From: Orbilia blumenaviensis
Lineage: Eukaryota; Ascomycota; Orbiliomycetes; Orbiliales; Orbiliaceae
DNA length: 64,000 nucleotides
Assembly (NCBI GenBank): GCA_036872755.1
Contig: JAVHNS010000006.1
Span: 682,001-746,000, forward strand
Reading direction: 5' to 3'
How positions within the stretch are numbered: the stretch's first letter is position 1; every line of letters begins with the position of its first letter. The notes under the pieces are model-generated. The model had not been told where the DNA came from. It was given only the letters and a program-made list of their open reading frames with translations, and searched no databases. Position numbers and translations under genes: made by a program. Below, piece by piece: positions 22,237 to 33,378 of the stretch.

Positions 22237-24186
22237 CTACCAGACGGTCGCCCACTTTCTATCTTCCCCGCTTGTAAATTTGGTCCCCTCAAAACACCTA
22301 AATTTCACTCCTTGCTCCCTGAAATCCTGAATCTCATACGGCGGGCTTAAAGTAAACAAGTACCTAGTCCGTCTCTGCTTTTCTCTCTTCCTATACGGTG
22401 GTATATGCTCATCCCATGAGATTAAAAAAACCTTTTGTCCACGGTACGCGTTGCCCGTCCCAACAACAAGATATCTTAAATTCGGCTTTGTCTCCGTGTA
22501 GAACCCAATATTCGTTAAAACCATCGATGCCATTTGGTAGCTGAAGATATTTCGGGGGTTTAGTTCCGAAAAGTCGCCCTGATCGCTATCGATTTGGTCG
22601 TTTAGCGATATCATATCGGGGATTATGTAAAGCTTATGAAGCTGTGCATAGTGGGCGTAATTCACATCGACGGGGCTCATTTCAAATGTCTTCCAATACC
22701 CGGGTGTCCTCTATTCGAATGATATTCTCGTTAGTCAAAATCACTTATCAATTTGACATTCGACTAATATCGAATAATCAGAAAGGAAAATTTAAATGAT
22801 GCATGGATATGAGCCTACCTCGTGACAATAGAAATTTATGGTAGTTGCAAATTCTTCAAGGCCGCAATGCTGGAATATTTTGAGCTCAGCCTCACAAACG
22901 GGCCCAGAATCTATGAAAAAGTTTCCTTCTGAGGTTTTCTCAAATAGAGATAGGTATTTTAAAGTCTCTGCGTGCCGAAGGACATTTTCGAGAGGAATTG
23001 GGATACTTTCTCGAACTTCAGTTTCCCCATCTCTATCTAAGTGATTAACAGTAACGTGAAGTTCCTCCAGCCCAGGTAGTAGCCTGTCAAGAATTTCCTT
23101 CTGAAAATATCCCATCATTGGGGGTATAGTGGTGATTAATAGGTTTTTCAAGGATATCACCGCATGAGGATTGTTATATCCAAGATTCAATTGATTTCGA
23201 TCCCGTGGAAAGGTTACATCTCTCAAGTGTAACTCCTCTGCGAGACCACTTGCTTCCAGCAGTTGCGGTGTCATATCGATGTTCGCAACCTTCAAAATCT
23301 TTGGTCTGTGATGTAGTATTCGCGTAAAGGTACCTTGGTGAGTCGAGCGATTCACGTCCGGATAATCAAGATCCCACGAAAGGTCTATCTCCACCAGATT
23401 TGTAGCCGTTTCCAAGATTCGATTCAGAATCCAAACGTCGCTTTGCCTATAAATTTCCACAAGCTTCAAGCGCTTTAGGCTAGGCAGATTGACGCTAAAT
23501 ACCCTCTCTTTCCTAACCCCCTGGGTAGTGTTCTCGAATGATATGTAGAGGTTTACAAGGTTAGGTTGCGTTGCCAGAACACCGATGAAAAGGTCTGCAA
23601 TAATCGGAAAATCGACTTTGAACCTAAAGAAAACGAATTTGAAAAAAGTCTATGAGCTTTTGAGTACAAATAAATGATTTGATATATCAGGAAGTGAGTA
23701 CGTACTCGAAACTCCAAAGGTTCCCATTGGGAATCCGCTCTACAAAGTGTTGAAGAGGAACGGCTACTGGCCTCTCACGATCGATCATTAGAAGGAAATC
23801 TTCGTCATCATCCCTGTCCGTTCCAGAATAGTGATCACAGCCTATTATGGCGAGGCTTCGGGTGCCGGTGAAATACTCTGGGGACTCCGACTTTAGAAGT
23901 GACAAAGGAAACACCTTGCCCATCAAGATCCGTTGCTGCCCATAGAGTCGTAACTCCACATGTCTGTATAAAAGCGGAATGCAGACAATCCTAAGTTTAC
24001 GGTTACATTTCAGAAGCGAAGAAAGGTCTGATACTCGGAGCTACAGATATTTCAGTCAGATCTTGATATTAACGCACATAAATGTCTTCGAGCTGTTAGA
24101 TCTTGGCTGTGAGATTCCAATGCAACCAAACTTACAGAACTGGCGATTTGTATGAGAATCTCTACTGGCAAGCTAGTCAGGCCCAT
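22237..24186 (-). CDS. F-box protein, four exons
   Basis: Exons 24186-24136, 24040-23706, 23623-22819 and 22710-22237; 554 aa. Introns of 95, 82 and 108 nt use donors GTAAGT, GTACGT and GTAGGC and join in phases 0, 2 and 0; intron 3 has a GACTAAC branch site. The F-box starts almost at the N-terminus (TSLPVEILIQIASS, intron 1, LRVSDLSSLLKCNRKLRIV then YRHVELRL). The remainder has leucine-rich segments (LPSLKRLKLVEIY, LVEIDLSWDLD, LEELHVTV). The start is the ATG directly before the F-box; codons further upstream in frame have no ATG closer than this. The role is inferred from the family only: substrate recognition for an SCF ubiquitin ligase. It lies in the same orientation as the F-box genes on both sides. 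Confidence 0.9.
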
Positions 24187-24649
24187 GATAGACTCAAGAC
24201 AATTACAGAAGAGAGGTCCTAGGATGTATAATGTCGAGAGTATGAGAGGGCATATGAACCGGCAACTGCGGGGAAGTAGAAATATATAAAAACCCGAAAT
24301 CGCCGGCGAAAAATACAACATCGACCGACCGACCTCAAAACGTGTTGTCGATGGCTAGCTTTATTTGTGTTGTACCAGTAATAGTCTCTGAGACCGCAAG
24401 TTGTATACAGGATTGGTCTCGTAAACCAGCCTCAACGTATAGGGTTAATTTTAAACTCTCCAATTCATATTGCGAGAGCAGCCCGAGACAAGATAATACA
24501 TACCTTATGAGTTGCACATCAGCATTTTAACAACCAAATGAGCAATGAGAAGATTAACAAACTTCACACATGCATACACGGCCATTCTATGATTCCGCAA
24601 AACGGTTACAGTTCATCTAATGAGAATCTTGTGCCAACTGTATTATTCC

Positions 24650-25143
24650 TACAGTACGAATCAAGAAATTTTTGGCTGGAGATCGATTACCCATGCACAA
24701 ACAGGCCTAGAGAGGTATTCAGGCATAAGTCCCATCACATAGATAAAACGAAATACGTACAAAACGATAGAAATCCCCATTCGCTCGGAAGCCGAAGACT
24801 TTTTAGACCCAGAAGCCCTATTTGAGTTCCCAACCCTTAACCACTCGTTATTCCACTTGGAGGCCCGGAATCCCGGGATTCTCGAACACCTTCCGTAAGT
24901 GATGAGCACCTCTGCAAAAGTTAATTCTGCCACTTGAGAACCAGAACAAGCAGAGACATGCCATAGTACAATTTGAGAAGGGAGCCATGAGATAATGTCC
25001 AATAGAAGAGCCACGGCGTATTATTGTACTGTTCTTCTCTTCTGGAATTGAAGATTTAGAATACGACACTGAAATCGAATTGATGGCCCAAAGTCTTGTC
25101 CAGTACACCGACAACGCGCTTGCGGGCTCTGGCCACAACTCAT
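24650..25143 (+). pseudogene. Possible broken gene between F-box genes, plus strand
   Basis: Three protein-like pieces lie in order on the plus strand but do not join in one frame. Piece 1 (about 24655-24714, NFWLEIDYPCTNRPRE) follows a CTACAG acceptor and ends at a GTATTC donor. Piece 2 (about 24768-24894) reads IPIRSEAEDFLDPEALFEFP and then FHLEARNPGILEHLP up to a strong GTAAGT donor at 24895. Piece 3 (about 25006-25143) follows an AATAG acceptor, reads IIVLFFSSGIEDLEYDTEIE and ends in TAG. The phases of pieces 2 and 3 disagree, so it is either a decayed gene or one with an exon I have not found. I do not recognise the protein. Confidence 0.3.
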
Positions 25144-25517
25144 AGATAGCGGCTAAGTGGCTGTAAGAGTATTAGGAAGTATTCCTAGCTTTTAATAAAA
25201 AGAAGAGGAGGAGACAAGACTACGCTGCTGAGCATGCTATTGTTGTTGCTGTTGTTTTTGTTGCTAGACATATCAAACGGGTCAGTTGGATCCACATTGC
25301 CACTTCAATACCAGCATCATCTGTTTCTTCGGTACCGGTCCGAATACGCAAGTCTCGAAGACACGGATGCTGGTAACCGTCGGATTGTGATGAATATTTT
25401 AGACTGACCAAGATACCCAAGCTACTACCCACGTAAATGGAACTACTCAATATGTATTCAATTAGAAACTTAACATTACGCATGCTATTCGACACTGGTG
25501 CGCGCCATGAGAGAGTC

Positions 25518-27129
25518 TTAGAATGAATATCCTTTATTTCTATCCCTAATCTCTTGCCGCATCCACCCTCTAGAATACCAGATTGAGTCATCACCATACC
25601 AAGCCTTAAAAAAGCTATACCCTGCCTGCAAACAGGCGGGCAAGCCCTTTCCCTCTATGGCCCCACCCCCGCTTTCTCCTAATACATACGTCAAAATAAT
25701 TTTCAACACAGGGTATGGTAAGTCGTTGATCCCCACCCTTGGTGGTTGCCGCAATAACTTTAACTTTTGCCCTCTGACAATTGCTAAATGCTTTCTCGCC
25801 ATCCTAGGGAATCGAGGGACAATCCGCTGTATCTCCTCTTCTTTCTTGTGCTTCTCAGCTGCCTTCAATCCAACATCAGTCCACATGATGCCTCCCTGGG
25901 GGTTATATTCGTCCACTCGCTCCTCAATGCATTGAGATTTCTCCGGTCTTCGAGCCCTAGCACACCATCTGACCGTACAATCCGTAGCAAGATACAGCGG
26001 ATATGGGCGCTCTCTTAGTCCCCGTCCTACTGTCTCCGTTGTTCGACCAAATGCTTCGATCAATGTAAACTTTACTGTTGTTATTCCACACGTCCTGCAG
26101 CCGCTAGTTCCAAGTTTACCCGTCCTTCTTACGTAAAACCCACCCAGGGATGTTCCTATGGCCTACAAGAAATCGACCACCTATCCATTTCGTGGATATC
26201 TGATGCTGCATTCGGTGAAAGGAAAGTCCGTCGCGAAATGCTTGCTCAAATCTCAACTTTTCAGTTGGGAGAAACTGTACCGGCCCCAGCAGACTTTGAG
26301 GCTCTGAGAATGACGGTTTCAATTTTTCGAAAATATTCTCGGGCTTTTTCACCTTCTGAGAAGTAGTTGCGGGCTTTGCAGGCTTTGCGGGCTTTACAGG
26401 CTTTTGTTTCGCGAACATATCCCAAGGGCATCGGTGATGTGAGCACCATATTGTCGAATATGTATTACCCACTCCGAAGGGTCTCGTTTCGTGCCTAGGA
26501 TCCCTCCACGAGGACGCAAAGTCATAATTCCTGGTCGTAGTTTCTGGGTATACTAGAAGTTTGGCGGTACCCACGGGATATAGAGACGGCGGATAAAGAA
26601 TTCCAGTAGCAATATCGAGAAATAGAGCTGAATCACAGAGGGGCGAGCAGAGAGTTTCGAAACAGAACTGGCACTTTTGCTTCCCCCTCGATGCAGTAAC
26701 CAGGTCTGCGTACCCTCTTGGGACGCTCACAAACCCATCTGCAAAGATATAAATACTGTTTATCGTGCGAGGCGGTATGAGTTGCCCATATATTATTGAG
26801 AGACAATGTAACCTCCTGGAACTTTGCTTCTCCTTTTTAGGCTTCAAATACTGCAGGCGTTTTGTTGTGAGCGAAAGCGCGATCCGGCTCCTCAAATCCA
26901 GATATCCACATATGATATGGAAAACATCAAACGGCAGCGCTAAGAGCTGTGATTGATGTATTCGGGGGTCTTCGTCAACATCCGGCACCTGAGTGTGGAT
27001 TGGAAACGGCAAAGTCGACGAACTCATATTTCCTCCTTTTTCAGATCGATAATCGCGATCAATAGGAATCCCCTTGTGGCAAAAATATTGCGCAGTTAAA
27101 GTTATCACAGAACCATCTAAGCTGTTCAT
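25518..27129 (-). CDS. F-box protein with CxxC motifs; reading frame switches near 26.13-26.17 kb
   Basis: The first frame (27129-26116, 337 codons) has an F-box at residues 64-100 (LALPFDVFHIICGYLDLR), a Cys-rich patch (KCQFCFETLCSPLC), ALFLDIATG, WCSHHRCPW and a KPAKPAKPA repeat. The second frame (to 25518) continues with GCRTCGITTVKFTLIEAFG, CTVRWC and RKHLAIVRG, and ends NDLPYPVLKIIL and on, which resembles a second F-box helix. A decayed copy at 30 kb carries both parts in the same order, so they belong to one gene. The switch could be an intron ending TTTCTTGTAG at about 26172 (possible donor GTACAG, phase 0, about 118 nt) or a one-base insertion at about 26120. The start could also be Met35 (27027). 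The Cys pairs suggest zinc binding. Confidence 0.6.
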
Positions 27130-27690
27130 TTAATTTATATAAATATTATGAAGCTTTGGTTAAATATGCTTACCATGATCCTTCACTAGCCCAACCTCAC
27201 TACAAGTCCGCCTTGATGGAGATTTAACGCAAACGAAATCGGATATCGGGGCGGAGCGACAGTTGGAACCTCATTATGACAAGAATTACCGATTCAATGC
27301 ACGCCATGCCAACGCATCTCACATTTACCCCATATTACATAAAATATATGTATGAGGTCAACTGATATTATCGATATAATCTCAAAAGAATGCAATTGTC
27401 AGTACACTGACCCCATCTTCGTTGAGGAATATACATAACCAGTCATATATAATTTATTTCAGGGCATACCTAGGTAAGCTTATAAGTGTTTCAGAAATTC
27501 TTGAATTCAGTTTCTGGGCTAATGCTCAGCTCTTTTCCCAATCCAAAACTCAATGGCAGATCACAGTTCTGTATCTCACGTACCCGACAACGATTGACTT
27601 AGCATCGAAATAATTGAAATATTACATATGGTTGACCAGGTCGATTCCAGCCGTGGTCTCTTGCCCAACTGAGCAGCTTCATTAATATAT
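27130..27690. other. Intergenic region upstream of the frame-switched F-box gene
   Basis: AT-rich, about 560 bp, the promoter side of the gene starting at 27129. A GCTCAGTTGGG stretch resembling a tRNA D-arm is on the minus strand near 27650-27675, but the rest of a tRNA is missing. Nothing else seen. Confidence 0.5.
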
Positions 27691-27975
27691 TTAATGGACA
27701 AGCAGAGCCCCGCTCGCAGTGTGAATACCCCGAGCCATGATGATTAGTATATTTAACACTATTACAAGCATATATTGCTTATGTTCCATGATTTTTCTAT
27801 CACAATCATAGTTCGTAAAGGCGGCTTTACGAGACCGCTCGAAGTCAATTGCTCCGCTTTTTGCAATTGTTCCAAATTCGACTTCAACGGTCCCAGCCAC
27901 TCTAACTCCGATAATCCTCAACATTTCCAGGCAATATCTTATAAATCCCCTAAGTTCCTCCACCATGGCTAACTG
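27691..27975 (-). other. In-frame extension behind TGA-CAG-TTA of the 482-aa F-box gene
   Basis: Directly after the TGA the same frame continues for 94 codons to 27691, beginning QLAMVEELRGFIRYCLEML and including VAGTVEVEFGTIAK. The composition is protein-like and resembles a natural C-terminus. The six bases after the stop, CAGTTA, fit the CARYYA context known to promote stop readthrough in yeast and first described for a plant virus. The only intron that would remove the stop in phase is 33 nt (GTATAT to ACAG), which is shorter than normal fungal introns. Either stop readthrough or a recent nonsense change would explain it. Confidence 0.5.
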
Positions 27976-29483
27976 TCAGCAAGGCCCATTTTGTCCGTAA
28001 TATACATTTCCATTCATCAAATTCATTGCCTCGGATTTATACGCCTGATCAAGCGCACATGCGGCTCCTAACCTCCTTGCTGAATCCTCATCCAGGTTCG
28101 GATTTTTCTTTAATACACATTCCAACAGATCCAGAGGCCCATGGTTTATCTGCAAGGTCTCTAAAAGCGGCGCTCTAAACTTCCTCAGGCTCTCTATTTT
28201 AACATCGCCGACTCCAAAAATCCAAAATTTGATATCGGTTTGCTGTTCTTCTTCGTCATCGCCGGATGTCCAGCTGCCAAGCGACATGTGCTGGGTATCC
28301 AATACCATCTCTTCGACATTTGTAAATGCGCATGCCGCGAATTTCTTCCACCAGGCGGCGGAAACGTTCGATATGCCCCCACTCTCCACCCTAAAAATCT
28401 TAACGCTTTCTGGAGGGTGAAGGAAAAAACATGGGTGGAATATTAAGCCGTGGAGTTCCATCACTTTGAGTTTGCGCAGGCCCAGGACGGTGCGCTGAAG
28501 ACCCCTTAGCGCCTTGGCAAAATTGTAAAGTTCGACTGGTTCATAGCGACTGCTATTTGTGGCTAGAGACAGGTGTATCAGGTTGGGTGTACCGAAAAGG
28601 AGGCCAGATAGAAGTTTCGCTTGTTCTCGGATGTTGCCGGTATCACTGTCCCCAATGACATCGTAGTCTGCAAATCGCTGCTGTGGACTTCGGTTCCCGG
28701 GTTGGTTGTCTTCCCACTCTTCACCGCTATCCCAGAGGGCTTCCCGGTCGTCTGTTGATAAGATTCGGTTGCGGAGGGTTAAAGTTAAATTAATCTTGGT
28801 GAGTTTCGTTAAATCGATGATGTCTCCAAGGTTATGCTTAAAGTTGTCTCGATGTAGTGTAGGACCTATAAAGTCCGCGGTCAAATGTAACGAAAAAAAT
28901 ACCGGCGCTCTCGATCGCGAATAGTCTTTGAGGACTTGGAAGAAAAATAAACCGTCTTTTGTCGAGGGGGTACCCATGGGTTGCAGGCCTACATCGCAGT
29001 CTATAGGATTAAAACGAGTGTTCGAAATAGAGTTTGCCCCCTAAAAAAGGTTGGCATAGACGAGGTTCATTTACAGTGGCTTGATATATCTAGACTAACA
29101 TGTCTAGGTTCTATTGACCGTCTGTATAACTGATCCCCCAGTGTTCCTAACAGACCACTCGAACGAGTTACACCGGTTTTTGAAAAAGCCCCGCCATTTA
29201 ATAGTATTTTTTGTATCATTTTCAGTCCAGACAAGTCTGATCTGTAGATTTTGAGAAGCTGCGCAAGTTTATAACGTCCCTGGTTGCTGATAGCATCTTC
29301 ATGATTAAAGAAGAGTGGATATTCGGAGAGATCGAGAGTGGACCAGAGTCGTTGGTGGGCTGTCGGGTAAAATGGCTTGCATGTCAAGAGCAGCGAAAAG
29401 ATATCTGTCGGACGCAAGTAAGTAAGTATATTTGAGAAAAGTTCGGGCGAGTCCGCCAGAGACAAAAGCGACAGAGCCATCAT
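27976..29483 (-). CDS. F-box protein with TGA in a readthrough-type context
   Basis: Two exons, 29483-29100 and 29040-27976, joined by a 59-nt phase-0 intron (GTTAGT to TTTTTTAG); 482 aa. The F-box is at about residues 10-55: LADSPELFSNILTYLRPTDI, then LLTCKPFYPTAHQRLWSTLDL. Here, unlike in the three F-box genes at 9.8-24.2 kb, no intron splits it. Downstream are short leucine-rich stretches (LIHLSLATN, LRKLKVMELHG) and an acidic patch. The stop TGA (27978-27976) is followed by CAG TTA, and the same frame stays open to 27691 (next entry). Start: the first ATG of two adjacent ones. Function by family: SCF substrate receptor; target unknown. Confidence 0.88.
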
Positions 29484-29949
29484 CAAGAAGCAAGTCCCTG
29501 CCGACTTTTTTTGATTTTATAACTGCACGAAGATATCAAAAGGGCCTGAGAGGGGTATCATTCAGAGATTGGAACACCTTACCTTTTACTAATATAAATA
29601 ATCTTTTTTCCAATTGAGCAGCCAGCAGCTTTTAAGAGCATCGACTCTTCAAACTAAACAGCTAGTGTGTTCTCGACAATAGGAGCTAGTTAACGCTACT
29701 AAACCTCGTGTGATCGGGAACCAAGCCCTGATTTTTGTTCTGTTGGATGTTCCAGTCGGAGAGGTTTAAGACATGCATGAGAAACCCGGACAGACCCACA
29801 AGTACTTGACCAACTAAGACATTCCGTGGGTGTTCGGTCCCCCCAATCAGCCGCAGCACAGCAAGACAACGGTTTCTATCATCTGAGACATGCGTACGAC
29901 ATACAGTATCACCATGGATTAATTTTCCCCTCGCCAGTTAACCTTTTTG
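29484..29949. other. Intergenic region upstream of the 482-aa F-box gene
   Basis: About 470 bp; promoter side of the gene starting at 29483. No gene, repeat or RNA identified. Confidence 0.5.
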
Positions 29950-31260
29950 AAGATATACCATCAATCGTATTTCACCCTGAGGGCATCATGCGCATGCCCT
30001 TTAGCTGGTTGTGCTTCAAGCCAACACATATCAATCCGATCCCGCCATAACGATAGATCCAAATCGTCGCGCGCTATGACAGCGTCTTTTCCCCATCCAA
30101 GGCCTCAGGAAAAGATAGCTCGCCTGGATCATGTCGTAATGCATGCTCGGTTGGCAATCTTTAGCCCGGTTACGCAGTGCCATAATTCACATAATGGTAA
30201 GATACGGCCGATCCTGCAGTTCGACACTTGGCCTCGAGTCACGATTGAAATAAAGCGAACCTCTCGGACGATGCTGAGGTGTCTTTCCGCTTCGAGGGAA
30301 TATATGTACTCCAGTCATTGTTGATTCGGGCCGGAAGTGTGATTGATAATCTTGCATTCACTGGCAAGAATTAGCCAATAACTCTTTCTCTTCATGAGCC
30401 CTTCTGTCGCAGTATAATGCGGATGCCGTTCAATAGGAGTATCGAATACGTCAACCATCGTAAATTTGACACTAACCACTCCACACCTTTTGCATTCACC
30501 CGGTTTTCGCGCTTCGCATGGGCGGGTCTTGAAAACCCGGTTTTAGTACCTTTCTCGCCAGGTCGTTGCGGCGAGGTACGTTAACGGCAGCAGACAGCGT
30601 CTACAGGTTAGCTAGTAGAAGAACTTTTCGTAAACTGTTTCAAATCCAAATTTGTTTCTCCAGCTCAGTGGAGCAGTCTGCGCCCCACTTTGGCTACTGT
30701 TCCCAGTTCGTAGCTGTAAGACCGGCTGCGGCTGCGATTAAGTACACAGGATACGGTTTTTGATTTCCAACCAAACATCGAGTCCGTGCGGACGTTGCCG
30801 ACGGTTGGCGACTGACCCTTGCCGCCTGCCACCGTCTCACATCTTCATATTCGTGCTGGAAACGGAGGAGCCATATTTTTTATTGTAATTTCGCTTTTGT
30901 CTAGTAATATCCCGCGGGCAACAGTGGTACTCGCACTAAACTGTTGAATCGTATGTCCCCTGGTGTTCCAGGTAACCCTGGCCCTTCTTTGCCCTCCGAA
31001 GGTCTGGGCGAGGTATGGAATAGTAGAACTCGGTTGTTTCAATTGGAAACGGAGAATTGGGGAAGAATATGCCGGTGGCGTAGTCTAGGAAAAGGGCCGT
31101 CGCCGCAGGCCGGTGAATATGGGCATCTAAACACCCCGTCTTGTACCAGTCTCATGGTCCCATTATCTGTAGTTGCCTATCCTGATATCGAGGCCGGACG
31201 AATTGGGAAAAATTGTCGAAATATTCTCTGGGCACGTCGTGCTCCCACCAAATTCTAGGA
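29950..31260 (-). pseudogene. Decayed copy of the 25.5-27.1 kb F-box gene
   Basis: Read on the minus strand, this segment matches the gene at 25518-27129 in order. ALFLDYATGIFFPNSPFPI corresponds to ALFLDIATGILYPPSLYPV; TYDSTV-stop-CEYHCCPRD to TYSTIWCSHHRCPWD; ECKRCGVVSVKFTMVDVF to GCRTCGITTVKFTLIEAF; ERHLSIVRE to RKHLAIVRG. The conserved Trp is a TAG stop (30938-30936), a TGG-to-TAG change that on the other strand is C-to-T at CpA. Further stops (a TGA shortly before ALFLDY, others downstream) break the frame. No F-box or start was found upstream, so the 5' part is lost or diverged. The boundaries are approximate. Confidence 0.65.
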
Positions 31261-33378
31261 TGGGTCTCCTTGGTCTTGTGGAAATTGTGGGTAAGTGTAA
31301 TGGAGGCCTTTAGCTATAAGTGAAAGAGCTATTCGATCTCGCAAGGGGAGATATTAAGATAACCGCAGGTACGCCGAATGACAGGCTAAAAAACGGTGGG
31401 CCGTCCATCGATCCGCTTCCTGTTACGTGGGCGCATCCTTGGCCCAGGTTACGCAAAAACATTCGTTGTCTGCCGACGCTACCCTTTCATCGGCACCATC
31501 CGAGAATGATAGCTGCAGCTTTCGGAACGCCCTCCATAGCATTTCGGATTCTCGCGTTGGGATTTAAGTGGCGTCCTGAGGGTAGTGGTAGCAATGATAT
31601 GTACGAAACAGAAGCGTCCTAGATCGGTCAAAAGGGCGCATGGGGACAAGTTCGAGGCGTCTAGAAAGCGCGATCGATTGAAGAATGTCCTTTTGATATA
31701 TTCCCTCAGACTAAAACGCACGGCAATGAAAGCTCGGTGCCCATGCAGCCACCAAATCGTAACGTTAACCCTTATTAGCCAGCTATCCCCAACACGAACA
31801 AGCCCACAGCTGCAAGAAAAGATAACTCGTCGCCAGGTGTACCATCTGTTTGGAAGGAAACAATCGACGGGGGTTCAGAATAGCTTTCAGTCACACAATA
31901 AACGCAGCCTGTTCCCAGGTCCCATGAAGGAATAAAATGCCGATTATTGCCCTAATTAGAAGCCCCTTAGCATGAGCTCTTGACAACAGGATGTGTCGGT
32001 GACACAAGCAACACGCTGACTAATCGGAATGTGGTATTTTAGGGCCCACCTATTCTCCTCAATAAAACTTTATTCTCAGGATATGAGCAACAGCCGATGA
32101 ACGGATTCCTAAGTATGGTGTAGTTTCAGTCTGATCTTTTACGTGTGCTACATACATGCAGCGACTCACTTTCAGCGACTAGGGTTACCTATTTGTACAC
32201 AAAATCCGCCCTAGACTCAGCCAATTCCTTATTCTGTCCTAACTTGATCCACAGACACGCCATAAAGTCGGAGTGAAGTTAGCTAAAGCTTCCAAGTTCT
32301 CCATTAGCCTACCTTGGCTGCCTATTGGGGCAGCCTTGGTGTGTATAAGCAACGGTTGGAAGGTAACGCTATTAAAAGTTCAGTTCCCATTGTGCATTTC
32401 AGCTCCGGGGAACTTTAGCCTTCTCATCCGGGCGAGCATTGTTTAAACATCAATCGAGCAACCAAACAACTTCAATATTATAAACAGCTACTACATACAA
32501 CCATCTAAATTGCCATGCTAGCATACTCTCCGCACTTTGCCATCGGAGTTAACACTTACCCGGAAGGCTACGGGGCCTTAATAGCACAAGATCAAATGCA
32601 AGACAAAAGTGGATTATATTTGAACCAAACGGCGCTGAGTTTGAGTACATCTCCGGGATTTCCGGAGATGCGACGGAGAGATCTAAAGAGCCCACTAGTC
32701 TAAAGCCACCTCGGGGGAAGAAGGCTAACAAGCAGAACCTAGTTTGAGCCACAACTCTGTTCATTGGTAGCAGGACAATTCCAGAGCCCGAACATCGGAA
32801 AGAAAAATTATTGCAACGTAAAGAAAACCTAAACTATTTCAGATGCATTTCATTATGTACGGCAACACTCAAATCAAAATTTAAATAGGGGAAATTAGGA
32901 AAATAGTCGCCAGCAAGACAAGACTGAACAAGAGTGAGGCCAAGAAACCAAGGGAGTAGTATTGCTACAAATAATAATATATATAGGAAGAAGAAATAGG
33001 CGACGCTAGTGGGTAGTAGAGCACAAAATTCAAAGTATATGCGATGCAAGATGCTCAGTAGTCCGAACCAAAAGAAACGAAAACAAAGCTGAGGGGCAAA
33101 ATCGGCAAAAACTTAACGGATATATGCCATATACAAAAAGAAAAGGTTAAAAAGCACGGAATAGGGTGAAGCGAATAGGGCTCATATAACGAACAGCGGG
33201 ATAAGCAAAACGGTAACAAGATATCTCAAAGGACGCCTATATCTCCCTCTACAGGTCATAAAACACACAACTCATTCCGTCATCAAATGATTCATCCTGC
33301 AGCGGGTAAGTAAATTAAAGCAAGTATATATATCGCCAAACTTGTCAAGTCAATACGCCAAAATGCCAAATTATCTCT
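31261..33378. other. Intergenic region between the F-box cluster and the RING-like gene
   Basis: About 2.1 kb. No supported gene; open frames up to 116 codons on both strands lack recognisable motifs. It may contain further decayed 5' parts of the 30-kb pseudogene, but I could not align any. The last few hundred bases are A-rich and probably hold the 3' UTR of the minus-strand gene ending at 33379. Confidence 0.5.

Noticed and set aside
27640..27680. tRNA-like D-arm sequence GCTCAGTTGGG on the minus strand
   Set aside because: No acceptor stem pairing and no proper T-arm (GGTTCRANNCC) at the right distance; only about 50 nt are tRNA-like.
27973..28005. 33-nt intron that would remove the TGA of the 482-aa F-box gene
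   Set aside because: It keeps the frame, but is far shorter than every other intron in the window (59 nt or more), and its only branch-like site touches the acceptor.
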